DNA of 64,000 nucleotides from an uncultured Halieaceae bacterium (GTDB lineage: Bacteria; Pseudomonadota; Gammaproteobacteria; Pseudomonadales; Halieaceae). The stretch covers positions 30,744 to 94,743 of the forward strand of contig CAJWEV010000005.1 in the NCBI GenBank assembly GCA_913031575.1, in the 5' to 3' direction. Of this stretch, positions 34,951 to 44,812 are shown in pieces. The position numbers and the translations under genes are program-made. Each line of letters begins with the position of its first letter. The first letter of the stretch is position 1. The notes beneath the pieces are model-generated. The model saw only the letters and a list, made by a program, of their open reading frames with translations, did no database searches and had not been told where the DNA came from.

Positions 34951-35505
34951 CTAAGAGTCGGCCAGCAATCCTTTTCGGTGCGTTGGCCGAGACGTTTCTG
35001 GAGACAGCCAAATTGCAATAAAAGCGGGGGCAAAATCTGGATCTTCCACACTACCCACCCAGGTCCCGTTGTAAAAAAAACGGCTGACGCCTTGCTCGTC
35101 GACATCAAACGCGATTCTGTCGCCCTTTTTGACGTCCGGCCACATCGTCAAGACCGCCGCTTCCCACTCCGATCGTCGAGGATCTTCAAAGTCCAGATGG
35201 TCCCATTCCTTCGCCGTCTGCTTTGCTAGAAAGCTGCCAGAAATGTTGCGTTGATAAGTGAGTTCAAACCGGAACGAGTGACGGGGATCATTCCATTGAC
35301 CGGTTTTCGTGAATAACTTGGAGTTAAAGACCGTAAAAAATGCGACGCGGAGCTGCGAGCTACCAACAAGCGTTAACGGCCGTGCTTGCCCTAGGGTCAG
35401 CACTTCCGGCGCATAAATTGCTGTCTCAGAATCGTCATTCTGGCCAAGACCTAAAAGCGGGATGCCACAGAGACACCAGAATAACAATACTTGAGCCCTG
35501 CACAT
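34951..35505 (-). CDS. Chalcone-isomerase-like secreted protein
   Basis: 184 residues with an N-terminal signal (VLLFWCLCGIPLLGLG) and a chalcone-isomerase-like fold suggested by FDVDEQGVSRFFYNGTWV and DPDFAPAFIAIWLSPETS near the C terminus, typical of the bacterial CHI-like family. Plant catalytic residues are not recognisable, so flavonoid chemistry is unlikely. Lipid or fatty-acid binding is a possibility from plant fatty-acid-binding relatives. Its ATG overlaps the stop of the DUF2878 gene (TAATG), so the two are coupled. Confidence 0.8.
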   Translation of the reverse strand: MCRAQVLLFWCLCGIPLLGLGQNDDSETAIYAPEVLTLGQARPLTLVGSSQLRVAFFTVFNSKLFTKTGQWNDPRHSFRFELTYQRNISGSFLAKQTAKEWDHLDFEDPRRSEWEAAVLTMWPDVKKGDRIAFDVDEQGVSRFFYNGTWVGSVEDPDFAPAFIAIWLSPETSRPTHRKGLLADS

Positions 35506-35999
35506 TACGCTGCCGCGAGCTCCCGCTGACTAAACTTCACCATAAGTGGCAGCATCACCATCCACAGCGGTACCAGGATTAACATCGTGGTGACGTCACC
35601 AAGCGGTAATGTGACAGCGCCAAACTTAGCTCCAGCCAAGTAGTTAGCAGGTGCTATCGCACCCAAAATAATGGGCCGCCAGCTGCTCTCAGACAAAAAC
35701 GCCATGGCTCTCGGCAGCACCGTTGGAAAGACGAACCACAGGCATATCATCCACAGAGGAAACAGCGGTGCACTAAAATCATAAACACCGATCATGGCTA
35801 GGGTGAAATCAACACCAATACCAAGAGCGGCACACGGCAGCACTCGATTAAGTTCTGAGCGAATATCTGCGACCGCCGCGTAATGGAAGGCTATGAGCGC
35901 GGCTGTCAACAGCATCCAGTCCTCTCTGCCGAGCACACAACTGAACCAAGTGATCTGAAACCACACGGCGTTAAACCAGGTTTTTTCTATCAACGTCAT
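35505..35999 (-). CDS. DUF2878-family inner-membrane protein
   Basis: 164 residues, almost entirely hydrophobic with about five or six membrane segments. The opening (NAVWFQITWFSCVLGRE) is characteristic of DUF2878. Function unknown. In other marine gammaproteobacteria I recall this family near chalcone-isomerase-like, cyclopropane-fatty-acid-synthase and ChrR-type stress genes. Only the first of these is present here. It is translationally coupled to the chalcone-isomerase-like gene. Confidence 0.8.
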   Translation of the reverse strand: MTLIEKTWFNAVWFQITWFSCVLGREDWMLLTAALIAFHYAAVADIRSELNRVLPCAALGIGVDFTLAMIGVYDFSAPLFPLWMICLWFVFPTVLPRAMAFLSESSWRPIILGAIAPANYLAGAKFGAVTLPLGDVTTMLILVPLWMVMLPLMVKFSQRELAAA

Positions 36000-36042
36000 G
36001 TGGCTGATACGGCATGACCCCGTTTAGGGATTGCCCGCGCCG

Positions 36043-37410
36043 TTATTTTACGTTGTAAAACGCTGCCGTCTTATCCAAAGCCGAGGTCAATTTTAATACC
36101 ATCGCGTCGACTTCTTCAGTTGATGTTACAAACGGTGGTGACATGATCATCGCATCACCCGTTTGTCGCACCATCAGTCCGTTTTCAATGGCTCTATCAC
36201 GCGTGTACACGGCGCCTCCAGACTCTGGTGCCAAACGCTCCCGGGATTCCTTGTCTTGGACCAGTTCGACCGCAGCGACCAAGCCTTTTGATCTCACCTG
36301 ACCTACAACTGGATGATCTACCAGCGACTCAAGCGCTTGCGAGAAGTAGGGTGCCAAGTCGTTAGCAGACAATTCGAGAATCAGCGTATTTTGAAGTACA
36401 TCCATCGTTGCAAGCCCAGCCGCGCAGGAGGCTGGGTGACCCGAATAGGTCAAGCCATGGGCAAACTCGCCACTATGACCCAGCAAGACGTCGGCTACTT
36501 TGTCACTAACCAAGCTGCCGCCAAGCGGCATGTAGCCATTAGTGACTGCCTTCGCAAACGTTATTAAATCGGGCTGCGTTTCGTAAGTTTGGAAGCCAAA
36601 TAGATTTCCAGTCCGGCCAAAGCCACAAATAACCTCGTCGGAAATAAACAAAATATCGCGCTCGTCCAGAATCTTCTGAACCGCTGGCCAATAGGTATCA
36701 GGCGGAATAATTACACCACCCGCTCCTTGAATAGGCTCAGCAATGAATGCGGCGACATTGTCCTCGCCGAGCTCATCAATTTTCCTCGCCAACTCATTTG
36801 CAGCCCATAGCCCAAACTCGTCGGGACACATTTCGCCACCTAACTCGAACCAATAAGGTTGCTCGATGTGACGGATGTAGTCCAACCCCTGGGTTTGCTC
36901 GTGCATAGTGCTCATACCGCCTAGCGATGCTGCTGCGATAGTGCTGCCGTGGTAGGCATTCTTCCGGCTGATGATCAGCCGCTTACTCGGCTTACCCAAA
37001 AGCTCGTAATATCGATGCACAAATTTGATCTGTGTGTCGTTCGCCTCAGATCCAGAGTTTGTGAAAAAAACCTTGTTAAAGTTGGCTGGCGCCATGTCAC
37101 AGAGACGCGTCGCCAGCTCGACGGCAGGTTGGTTAGAGCATTTGAAGAAATTGTTGTAAAACGGGAGCTCCATTAACTGATCAGCCACCGCTTTCTTGAT
37201 GCCGTCCTGGCTGTAGCCAAGGCTGCAACACCATAGACCGGACATCGCATCTTGAATCTTGTTGCCGTCGGAGTCGTATATGTAAATGTGCTCGGCGCGG
37301 CTGACAATGCGACCGCCATTTGCCGCGTAATCACGAAAATCAGTGAATGGATGCAAATGATGCTGTTGATCAAGTTGTCGTAGCTGATTCGTTTCTAGGG
37401 TCGCATTCAC
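36043..37410 (-). CDS. Class III (omega) aminotransferase
   Basis: 455 residues of fold-type I PLP enzyme. HLHPFTDF near the start, [35 protein letters not shown], the Asp in [13 protein letters not shown] and the Schiff-base lysine in [15 protein letters not shown] all match bacterial omega-amino-acid/polyamine:pyruvate aminotransferases (SpuC or Chromobacterium-type). It moves an amino group from a terminal amine such as putrescine or beta-alanine to pyruvate. The exact donor is unknown. It is divergent from the next metallo-beta-lactamase-fold gene. Confidence 0.88.
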   Translation of the reverse strand: MNATLETNQLRQLDQQHHLHPFTDFRDYAANGGRIVSRAEHIYIYDSDGNKIQDAMSGLWCCSLGYSQDGIKKAVADQLMELPFYNNFFKCSNQPAVELATRLCDMAPANFNKVFFTNSGSEANDTQIKFVHRYYELLGKPSKRLIISRKNAYHGSTIAAASLGGMSTMHEQTQGLDYIRHIEQPYWFELGGEMCPDEFGLWAANELARKIDELGEDNVAAFIAEPIQGAGGVIIPPDTYWPAVQKILDERDILFISDEVICGFGRTGNLFGFQTYETQPDLITFAKAVTNGYMPLGGSLVSDKVADVLLGHSGEFAHGLTYSGHPASCAAGLATMDVLQNTLILELSANDLAPYFSQALESLVDHPVVGQVRSKGLVAAVELVQDKESRERLAPESGGAVYTRDRAIENGLMVRQTGDAMIMSPPFVTSTEEVDAMVLKLTSALDKTAAFYNVK

Positions 37411-37510
37411 GTTGTCATCTCCAGTTGATGATTATATTGTCCACAAGCATGCTCGACAGCGCCTTACCCCGATCGGGTAAGAGCGTTCTTATGCAGGGAA
37501 ATTCCAAAGA

Positions 37511-38599
37511 ATGTTGGTGAATGAAGAATACAGGGAACTCATCTATCCCTGGGGACGCAAGAGTCCCGTTGGATACGGTGAGCCGCTCGAGGTCGCGCCC
37601 GGGGTCTGGTGGGTACGATTTGAGATGCCTGGCGGGCTCGACCACATAAATATTTGGTTACTCGAAGAAACAAACGGGTGGACAGTTGTAGACACCTGCA
37701 TGAAGCTCGACAGCGCCAAGGCGCAGTGGGAGTCGCTTTTCACAGGGTTTATGCAAGGAAAACCCATTGTCCGTGTCATTTGTACCCACTTGCACCCTGA
37801 CCACATTGGGTTGGCAGGGTGGTTATGCGAGCGCTTTGATTGCGAAGTGTGGATGACCCGCAGTGAATACTTGAACGGCAGCCTGCTGCTGAGTTACTCC
37901 TCTGACGAAGTGCCGAGTACAGCGGTACAATTCTACAAGCGCGCGGGCTTCAGTGATGAAATGATGTCGAGCTACCAACAGCGTTTTGGAACCTTTGGGA
38001 AAATGTCGGAACCGCTGCCACATAGCTATCGACGCATTGTGGACCTTGAGACGATTAATATCGGCGACCATCATTGGCAGGTGGTTATCGGCCAGGGCCA
38101 CTCTCCCGAGCATGCCTGTCTGTATTGCCCTAGCCTGAAGCTCATTATTGCTGGCGATCAAATTCTTCCAAGGATTACGCCCAATGTATCGGTATTCCCC
38201 ACTGAGCCAGATGGCAACCCACTGGAATATTGGTTGTCCTCAAACACTCGTCTACTCGACATTCTGCCGGAGGACCTACTGGTACTGCCTGCTCACCAGT
38301 CGCCATTCAAAGGCGCGAGAACACGTCTCAACCAAATCATAGACAGCCACCGTCAATCGCTTGCCAGGCTCTATAACAACTTGGCTGAGGCGAAGACCGT
38401 TCCAGAATGTTTTGTGCATCTTTTCAATCGGGAGCTGAAAGAACATGAAGTGCACTTGGCCACAGGTGAAACCATTGCGCACCTGAACTACTTGATGCAA
38501 CGCGGCAACGTCACTCGCGACGTGAATGCCGATGGGCTCTACACCTTTACCGCCAACCCGAACTCGGAATTCATCCACAAAGATGACGTCGCTGCTTAA
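37511..38599 (+). CDS. Metallo-beta-lactamase-fold hydrolase
   Basis: 362 residues without a signal peptide. The zinc motif is THLHPDHIGLAG (H93, H95, D97, H98), later ligands are GQGHSPEHACLYC and IAGDQILPR, and AHQSPF gives the last His. The family includes glyoxalase II-like and SdsA-like hydrolases. The C-terminal 100 residues form a helical extension, as in MBL proteins that act on CoA or glutathione esters. Its 3' end overlaps the esterase gene by 17 bases, so the two are one transcription unit. Confidence 0.82.
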   Translation: MLVNEEYRELIYPWGRKSPVGYGEPLEVAPGVWWVRFEMPGGLDHINIWLLEETNGWTVVDTCMKLDSAKAQWESLFTGFMQGKPIVRVICTHLHPDHIGLAGWLCERFDCEVWMTRSEYLNGSLLLSYSSDEVPSTAVQFYKRAGFSDEMMSSYQQRFGTFGKMSEPLPHSYRRIVDLETINIGDHHWQVVIGQGHSPEHACLYCPSLKLIIAGDQILPRITPNVSVFPTEPDGNPLEYWLSSNTRLLDILPEDLLVLPAHQSPFKGARTRLNQIIDSHRQSLARLYNNLAEAKTVPECFVHLFNRELKEHEVHLATGETIAHLNYLMQRGNVTRDVNADGLYTFTANPNSEFIHKDDVAA

Positions 38600-39512
38600 C
38601 CGATTCATTGCGCGAGCAGCGCGCTATTTCTACCTTCGCCGCCACCAAAAGCTATGGTACGGCCTTCCGCTGGACGCTATTGGAGTCAGCAATCTCTGTG
38701 TAGAGCTCGACGGCCGTCAGGTAGGGTTGCGCATGTACCATGGCAATGCAGATAAGCCCATGGTGATTTATGCGCACGGCGGCGGCTTTGTTGTGGGCAA
38801 CCTCGAGACTCACGATCGATTTTGCCGGGCGCTAAGTCTAAATAGTGGCTGCAGCATCATTTCGATCGACTACCGGCTTGCCCCAGAGTACGTCTTCCCC
38901 GCAGCGCATGATGACTGCCTGGAAGCGACACAATGGGTACTCGACAATTTAGATAATCTCGCACCTAATAACGGTTTGTTTATCCTTGGGGGCGACAGTG
39001 CTGGCGGAAACCTCGCCATCGCCACGACACTTGCGCTTCAAGGGCGTTATGGCATCGCCGGCTGTCTTGCGATCTATCCCGCCACCCAGCACTACATTAG
39101 TGATTTGCCCTCTTACACCGAGCACGCCAAAACGGGTATTGTGCCAGCGCGACATATGCGATGGCTCTGTAATAGGTATCTAGATGGGATGGCACCGGCT
39201 GATCCAGCGTTGGAGCGAATGTTCCCGGGGCGGCGTACAACGCTCAACCAGTTCCCCAGGACACTCATAATTACGGCCGAACGAGACCCAATTCGTGACG
39301 ACGGTGCTCGGTTTGCCGTGAGGCTTCACCGATCAGGTTGCAAAATAACCTACAAACACCTGACACACGCGAGTCACGGATTCGTATGCTCTGAGGGCGA
39401 CTCAGAGCATTTTAGAGAAGCCGTGCGGATTGCAAGCCAGTGGCTAGCAACACCGCTTATTCTGAAATCGCCTCAAGAAGATTTAGAATCTCCGACTTCT
39501 CAAGCTGTCTAG
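38583..39512 (+). CDS. Alpha/beta hydrolase of the HSL (acetyl-esterase) family
   Basis: 309 residues from ATG 38583. The oxyanion motif HGGGF (about 65-69), the nucleophile elbow GGDSAGGN (Ser 139) and the catalytic Asp (ERDPIRDDG) and His (THASHGF) are present, so an active carboxylesterase is likely. The start overlaps the end of the metallo-beta-lactamase gene. The last 18 codons overlap the convergent alcohol dehydrogenase gene by 56 bases. Confidence 0.85.
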   Translation: MTSLLNRFIARAARYFYLRRHQKLWYGLPLDAIGVSNLCVELDGRQVGLRMYHGNADKPMVIYAHGGGFVVGNLETHDRFCRALSLNSGCSIISIDYRLAPEYVFPAAHDDCLEATQWVLDNLDNLAPNNGLFILGGDSAGGNLAIATTLALQGRYGIAGCLAIYPATQHYISDLPSYTEHAKTGIVPARHMRWLCNRYLDGMAPADPALERMFPGRRTTLNQFPRTLIITAERDPIRDDGARFAVRLHRSGCKITYKHLTHASHGFVCSEGDSEHFREAVRIASQWLATPLILKSPQEDLESPTSQAV

Positions 39513-40662
39513 GACAGAAATAGCCATCGCCCTCATCCATGGCCGCCTCGGCAATATCATCAAATTTGTTGCGCTTGATGCGTGGATCCGTGGGGGCAAT
39601 GCCAACATCGGCAATCAGTTTTTCGACTTCCGCAACGAAGGCCCGTGCCCGCGTCTCAGGATGGCCCGAATCTGAAATACCGGTTGCCACAGCAAGCTCA
39701 GCTAATCGATCGACCGCCGCATCTCCGTAAAGCGTCAGTACATGCGGTAGCACCAGCGCATTCGCTTGGCCGTGGGGTATACCGAAATTGGCGCCTAACT
39801 GATGCGCAATAGCGTGCACATTGCCGACGTTTACCTGATTAATTGCAACGCCTGCGTTATAAGCCGCAAGCGCCATACCTTCTCGAGCATCCATATTACC
39901 GGGCTCCTCACAGGCCATTCGAAGCCATCGAAAAACGCCTTGAACGGATATACGACCCATTTCAGTCCGGTTGCCACGCTCCCAGGTTGAGATGTAAGCC
40001 TCGACGCCGTGTGTTAACGCATCAATACCTGTCGCCGCTGTAATCGATTTGGGTAAACCAACCATAAGACAGGCATCTAAAGCGACTGCCTTCGGATGAA
40101 TGGCTTCACCACCGATGATCTCTTTCTTGTGTAAAGCCTGATTCGTAATAACAGCGCCCATAGTCGCCTCGCTGCCTGTGCCCGAAGTCGTTGGAATTAC
40201 AAACAGCGGCGCCGCTTCATCAGGACCATTACCCATGCCCGCCCACTTGGTCATATCGCCGTCGTTACACTTCCTAAACGCAATAACTTTTGCGCAGTCG
40301 ATTGACGAACCGCCGCCAACGGCAAGGATGGCGGTCGCACCTGATTCCTTCAGAATGCGCGCACCTTCCTCCACGTGCCCATAAGTCGGATCAGGGTCTA
40401 CTTTATCGTACCAAGTCACTGATACGCCCTCACGGTTGAGGCCCGCAACGGCCTCGTCTGCCAAGCCGAGCTCTCGGAGCGCTCTGTCCGTTACAACCAG
40501 AACCGAGGTATGGCCTAACTCGACAATACGATCGCACAGACGAGCGCAACTCGCTTTACCGACAAACGCCATGTAGTTGCCTTTCGGCTTTCCTGCAATG
40601 ACTTTTGCCATTGCAAAAAAGATTCGATTTTTTAGCTTACGAAGAAGCATTGGTTTAGCCAT
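39457..40662 (-). CDS. Iron-containing (group III) alcohol dehydrogenase
   Basis: 401 residues. The NAD-binding GGGSSIDCAK, the TSGTGSEAT loop and the metal-binding histidines in NVGNVHAIAHQLGANFGIPHG identify the Fe-ADH family. It would interconvert an alcohol and an aldehyde with NAD(P)(H). ATG 40662 follows AGGGG closely and is preferred to 40713. It is divergent from the quinone oxidoreductase gene and overlaps the esterase gene at its 3' end. Confidence 0.88.
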   Translation of the reverse strand: MAKPMLLRKLKNRIFFAMAKVIAGKPKGNYMAFVGKASCARLCDRIVELGHTSVLVVTDRALRELGLADEAVAGLNREGVSVTWYDKVDPDPTYGHVEEGARILKESGATAILAVGGGSSIDCAKVIAFRKCNDGDMTKWAGMGNGPDEAAPLFVIPTTSGTGSEATMGAVITNQALHKKEIIGGEAIHPKAVALDACLMVGLPKSITAATGIDALTHGVEAYISTWERGNRTEMGRISVQGVFRWLRMACEEPGNMDAREGMALAAYNAGVAINQVNVGNVHAIAHQLGANFGIPHGQANALVLPHVLTLYGDAAVDRLAELAVATGISDSGHPETRARAFVAEVEKLIADVGIAPTDPRIKRNKFDDIAEAAMDEGDGYFCPRQLEKSEILNLLEAISE

Positions 40663-40763
40663 GATTTGCCCCTGACTTTGCCGCAACCGGCCATTAGCCG
40701 CTATGCTCGCCAAATTGTTGTATTTATTTTTAACAGTAACTCGAGGATCGATTAAGCGCCACT

Positions 40764-41738
40764 ATGTCACACCAGTATATTCATATAGAAGACTCTGAAA
40801 CCCTTGAGCTGAGAGAGGCCGGAGACCTAAGCTGTGCCGGCGACGAAGTTGTCATCGATGTGGCTTATGCGGGTATCAATAGAGCGGACGTACTGCAGCG
40901 TGCGGGATTTTATCCGCCGCCTGAAGACGCAAGCCCTGTCATGGGACTCGAGGTGTCGGGGACGATCCGCATAGCAGGCGAGCATAGTGGCTTCGACACG
41001 GGTGAGCGGGTCTGCGCGCTGGTTCACGGTGGCGGCTACGCGACACAGGCCATGGCCAAGGCCGCGTGCACGTTGCGAGTGCCTTCAGCGGTCGATATCA
41101 AAGTCGCAGCGTGTCTGCCCGAGGCATTTCTAACAGTCTGGTACAACGTTGTTGTGCGTGCTGGGCTGAAAAATGGTGAGACCTTGCTGGTACACGGTGG
41201 CACCAGTGGTATCGGCAATATTGCAGTACAGCTAGGTAAAGCGATGAACTGTCGCGTCATTGCGACGGCAGGGTCTTCGGATAAGTGTCAGCTACTTGCC
41301 GATATCGGCGCCGATCTTTGCCTGGACTACAAAAAGGCACCGCTGTCGGAGCAGTGCCTAGAGCACGGTGTGTTAGGAGGTGTAGATGTGGTGCTTGATA
41401 TGGTCGGCGGTGATTTCGAACAATTTAATCTTGAATGTCTTGCCGTAGATGGAAGAATTGCCTGCATCGGACTCATGCGCGGCGGTCAGGCCACAATCGA
41501 TCTGACACAGCTACTCATGAAACGGGCAACATTGACCGGAAGCACCTTACGTCGCCTGACACACGAGGAGAAAGCGCGATGTTTCCGCGAAGTTGATCAA
41601 CAACTCATGCCGCTAGTCGAGAGCGGTCACGTGCGCCCGCTCATTGACAAGACGTTCGACTTGAGGGATGCCTTTGCTGCACAGACCTATATGTCTTCAG
41701 GTGCTCATGCTGGAAAGCTGTTGTTGAGTTGCAGGTGA
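40764..41738 (+). CDS. NAD(P)H:quinone oxidoreductase (PIG3/zeta-crystallin type)
   Basis: 324 residues of zinc-less medium-chain dehydrogenase. YAGINRADVLQRAGFYPPP is the PIG3-type substrate region, and LLVHGGTSGIGNIAVQLGKA (about 138-157) is the NADPH-binding loop. It reduces quinones or enones with NADPH in the cytosol. It is a single gene. The weakly related crotonyl-CoA reductases are less likely given the PIG3-type N terminus. Confidence 0.88.
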   Translation: MSHQYIHIEDSETLELREAGDLSCAGDEVVIDVAYAGINRADVLQRAGFYPPPEDASPVMGLEVSGTIRIAGEHSGFDTGERVCALVHGGGYATQAMAKAACTLRVPSAVDIKVAACLPEAFLTVWYNVVVRAGLKNGETLLVHGGTSGIGNIAVQLGKAMNCRVIATAGSSDKCQLLADIGADLCLDYKKAPLSEQCLEHGVLGGVDVVLDMVGGDFEQFNLECLAVDGRIACIGLMRGGQATIDLTQLLMKRATLTGSTLRRLTHEEKARCFREVDQQLMPLVESGHVRPLIDKTFDLRDAFAAQTYMSSGAHAGKLLLSCR

Positions 41739-41776
41739 GCCGGATCGACAGCCTCCCGTGGTGATCAAGTAGCAGG

Positions 41777-42229
41777 TTAATCCCTCTGATCCGATCCACT
41801 ACTTAGCCACCAGAATAATAAACCCGAGACCGCACCTGTCGCAGCATGAGCAAACAGCCCCACCGCTGTCCGGGTCGAGGCGACAACCACGCCACCGGAT
41901 CCCGTCACCGCATCAAAGGCCAAATAGAGTGCCAGCAGCGACAGTGCACCAAGGCTTGCGTGCGTCGTGAGCGCAACAACAGTCGTGACTGCTCGATTTC
42001 GGAGTAAACGACTCAGTATCCAAAAACAGAAGGCATGTAATACGAGATACAAGGGTAAATAAATTGTCCCCAGACCCACCCACTCTCTGGCGATCATATC
42101 CAGTCGGTCTGATAAGCTGACCTCAATCCCAAAACCAACCAATGTCGCTGCACTCACCGATGCATTGATCACAATGCTCAAGCTGTAACCCACCAAAACT
42201 GCCACGAGCAGACTTATCACCGACCGCAT
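41777..42229 (-). CDS. Hypothetical four-helix membrane protein
   Basis: About 150 residues from ATG 42229 (GTG/ATG codons to 42289 are in frame). Four hydrophobic helices are seen (about 4-25, 48-72, 80-102 and 118-143), the last two rich in Ala and Gly. I recognise no family and no catalytic motif. It is convergent with the quinone oxidoreductase and divergent from the sugar dehydrogenase gene, so there is no operon clue. Confidence 0.6.
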   Translation of the reverse strand: MRSVISLLVAVLVGYSLSIVINASVSAATLVGFGIEVSLSDRLDMIAREWVGLGTIYLPLYLVLHAFCFWILSRLLRNRAVTTVVALTTHASLGALSLLALYLAFDAVTGSGGVVVASTRTAVGLFAHAATGAVSGLLFWWLSSGSDQRD

Positions 42230-42310
42230 ATCAACATCCAATTCTTCACTCCACACACGCCAGAATCTTGCGCTATAGTCAGCCGACAATCCAGTTTAGG
42301 AACACACCCC

Positions 42311-43396
42311 ATGTTTTCATATCCTTATTTTCAAGCACTGATCATTGCTGCGCTTTGCAGCGTGAGCTCCCTTTCGCTTGCTGCACTTCAGATGGAAACC
42401 ATCGCCGAGGGTTTAGACACGCCTTGGTCAGTGGCAGAACTACCAGACGGGGGTTTATTGGTAACCGAGCGGCCAGGGAGTATTAAGCATGTTGCACCCT
42501 CGGGTGAGATTACGGCGATAACAGGCGTTCCTGAAGTCTTCGCCAAAGGCCAAGGAGGGCTTTTCGACGTTGTTCTTCACCCCAACTTTACCGCTAACAA
42601 CACGGTTTTTCTCGCCTATGCCGCAGGTTCAAAAGACAGCAACCGAACGACGGTGGCACGCGGAGTTCTGGAGGGAGGCGCACTGACCGACGTCGCGGTT
42701 ATCTTTGAAGTAAGCCCGACCAAGCGTGGGGGTGGTCACTTTGGAGGTCGTATGGCCTTTTTAGCAGATGGCACCATGCTTCTCTCAGTAGGCGAGGGTT
42801 ACACCTTGCGTGAAGATGCACAGAAAACAGGCAGCCAGCTTGGCAAATTACTGCGCATGACCGAAAACGGAGAGGCACCTGCCGATAATCCGTTTGCAGA
42901 CGCGCCCTATGTTTACAGCTACGGCCATCGAAATCCACAGGGCCTGATCGTAGACGAGGCAACGCAGTCAATCTGGATGACCGAGCACGGACCGAAGGGT
43001 GGGGACGAGCTCAACCGTATAGAAGCCGGCAAGAATTATGGCTGGCCTGCGATTACCTACGGTGTCGACTACTCAGGTGCCATCATCTCTCCCTTCACAG
43101 AAGCTCCCGGTATGGAACAACCGGTCACCTACTGGGTCCCCAGCATTGCGACCTCGGGACTCACGCTTTACACAAGCTCGGCCATGCCGAGCCTCACAGG
43201 TAAGTTACTCGTCGGCGGGCTCAAGTCAAAAAATGTGGTCGCAGTTGACGTTGCGGGCGACACGCCTGTCTTAAGCGAGCCATTTCCGGATCTAGAGGCA
43301 CGTGTCCGTGATGTCCGAGCTCTGAGCGACGGATCGGTCGCCGTTGTCGATGAAGCCGGTGGAAAAGTCATCCGAGTCAGCATAGAAGGAGACTAG
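42311..43396 (+). CDS. PQQ-dependent aldose sugar dehydrogenase-like protein
   Basis: 361 residues. A signal peptide (to about residue 25, SLSLAA) is followed by a six-bladed propeller of the soluble glucose dehydrogenase family (PF07995): GLDTPWSVAELPDGGLLVTE, GGLFDVVLHPNF, YSYGHRNPQGLI and EHGPKGGDELNRI. The last two are the PQQ/calcium-site region. It is a periplasmic oxidase of aldoses. Whether the host makes PQQ cannot be told from this window. Confidence 0.88.
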   Translation: MFSYPYFQALIIAALCSVSSLSLAALQMETIAEGLDTPWSVAELPDGGLLVTERPGSIKHVAPSGEITAITGVPEVFAKGQGGLFDVVLHPNFTANNTVFLAYAAGSKDSNRTTVARGVLEGGALTDVAVIFEVSPTKRGGGHFGGRMAFLADGTMLLSVGEGYTLREDAQKTGSQLGKLLRMTENGEAPADNPFADAPYVYSYGHRNPQGLIVDEATQSIWMTEHGPKGGDELNRIEAGKNYGWPAITYGVDYSGAIISPFTEAPGMEQPVTYWVPSIATSGLTLYTSSAMPSLTGKLLVGGLKSKNVVAVDVAGDTPVLSEPFPDLEARVRDVRALSDGSVAVVDEAGGKVIRVSIEGD

Positions 43397-43417
43397 AATA
43401 AAGATGAGGAGCGGTGC

Positions 43418-44788
43418 TTAACTCGCAATGCGCTCCAACTTTCTCGCCTTCTCATCGACCTGCAATCTACCCACAGGAGCCCACTTGCGGCGGACACCTG
43501 GCGACGGGGACAGATAGAACAGGTCTCCGTTAATACCTGTAAAAGTCAAGGGGACACCGCTCTCTCGAGCAATATCCGCATTGGCGTCGATATGACGTTT
43601 TTCCCCGTGTACAGGAATGCTTAATCGAGGCTTTAAGGTTTCATAAAGATCCTTTAACTCATCCTGACACGGGTGTCCCGATGCATGGAGCGTCATTGCG
43701 GTATCATCCGCATGGATAACGCTCACGCCCCGATCCTTCAAGCCTTCGATCAGTCGGTGTACAGCTTCCTCGTTACCAGGAATCGTTTTCGATGAAAAAA
43801 TCACGGTATCACCCTCGCCCAACGAGAGGTGTGGGTGTGTATCCATCATTAGTCTATGAAGCGCTGCGCCAATCTCGCCTTGGGTGCCGGTTGCAACAGC
43901 CAGCACTTCATTCTCGGGCAGATACCCCAAGTGCTCTGCATCAATGATCGGAACCTTGGGTTCGAATACACCGGAATGCTTGGCAGATCGCACCATAATG
44001 TCCAGCGAGCGCCCCAGCAATCCGACACGACGCTCCGAGGCGTGGGCCGCACGAAATACGCTTTGGACCCGGGCAACATTACTGGCAAAGCAGGCAACGA
44101 CGATCCGCCCCTTCAATGATGTAACGAGCTTTACTAAAGCATCGCCAACCTCACCCTCGGTCGGCGATCTGCCAGGGGTTATCGCATTCGTTGAATCACA
44201 AATAACGGCGTCAATACCCTTCGCAGCAATGGCTTTCCAAGCGCTGGGCGACCAAGGCGATCCAATGACAGGTCGCGCATCTATTTTCCAGTCAGCGGTA
44301 TGCAGGACCCGAGTACCCTGCGACTCAAGCAGGAGTGCACATGTTTCAGGCGTCGAGTGCGTTATGGGTAGCCAAGTAACGTCGAACGAACCAATGGTGC
44401 GAGTGTCACCCGGCATAACCTCGATCAATGGCTCTGGTGGAGGTGCACCCCGCCAGGCCGCTTTTTTTCGAAGGACGGCTGCAGCAAATGGCGTCGCGTA
44501 AACGGGGCACTGAAGTTCCTGCCATAAATAGGGGATGGCACCGAAGTGATCCTCGTGTGCATGCGTCACCACCAAGCCGTCCAGCTGATCACGTTGACTC
44601 GATATAAAGGTTGGATCCGGCATCTGAATAGACGGTCTGCCGCGGTGATCCTCATTTGCCTGCTCAAACGTGATACCGCAGTCCACCATCAACCAGCGGC
44701 CCTGCGACGAAAAAAGATTTAAGTTCATGCCGATCTCGCCACAGCCACCCAGTGGCAGGAAAGAGATCGGTGACGGGTCGTTGCTCAA
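43418..44788 (-). CDS. RNase J-like metallo-beta-lactamase/beta-CASP nuclease
   Basis: 456 residues. The opening FLPLGGCGEIGMN and the motif THAHEDHFGAIPYL (H76, H78, D80, H81) are those of the RNase J family. Later segments THSTPETCAL, HTADWKID, CDSTNAITPGRSPTE and VHGEKRH follow the metallo-beta-lactamase/beta-CASP order. The usual C-terminal dimerisation domain of Bacillus RNase J (about 100 residues) is missing, so it is a short form. Predicted activity is 5'-3' exo- or endo-ribonuclease. Confidence 0.83.
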   Translation of the reverse strand: MSNDPSPISFLPLGGCGEIGMNLNLFSSQGRWLMVDCGITFEQANEDHRGRPSIQMPDPTFISSQRDQLDGLVVTHAHEDHFGAIPYLWQELQCPVYATPFAAAVLRKKAAWRGAPPPEPLIEVMPGDTRTIGSFDVTWLPITHSTPETCALLLESQGTRVLHTADWKIDARPVIGSPWSPSAWKAIAAKGIDAVICDSTNAITPGRSPTEGEVGDALVKLVTSLKGRIVVACFASNVARVQSVFRAAHASERRVGLLGRSLDIMVRSAKHSGVFEPKVPIIDAEHLGYLPENEVLAVATGTQGEIGAALHRLMMDTHPHLSLGEGDTVIFSSKTIPGNEEAVHRLIEGLKDRGVSVIHADDTAMTLHASGHPCQDELKDLYETLKPRLSIPVHGEKRHIDANADIARESGVPLTFTGINGDLFYLSPSPGVRRKWAPVGRLQVDEKARKLERIAS

Positions 44789-44812
44789 AAGGACAACCTG
44801 TGGACTAAAGGG

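Noticed and set aside
43884-44501. A 205-codon plus-strand open frame opposite the RNase J-like gene
   Set aside because: No start context or recognisable domain. The minus-strand gene has the full THAHEDH motif.
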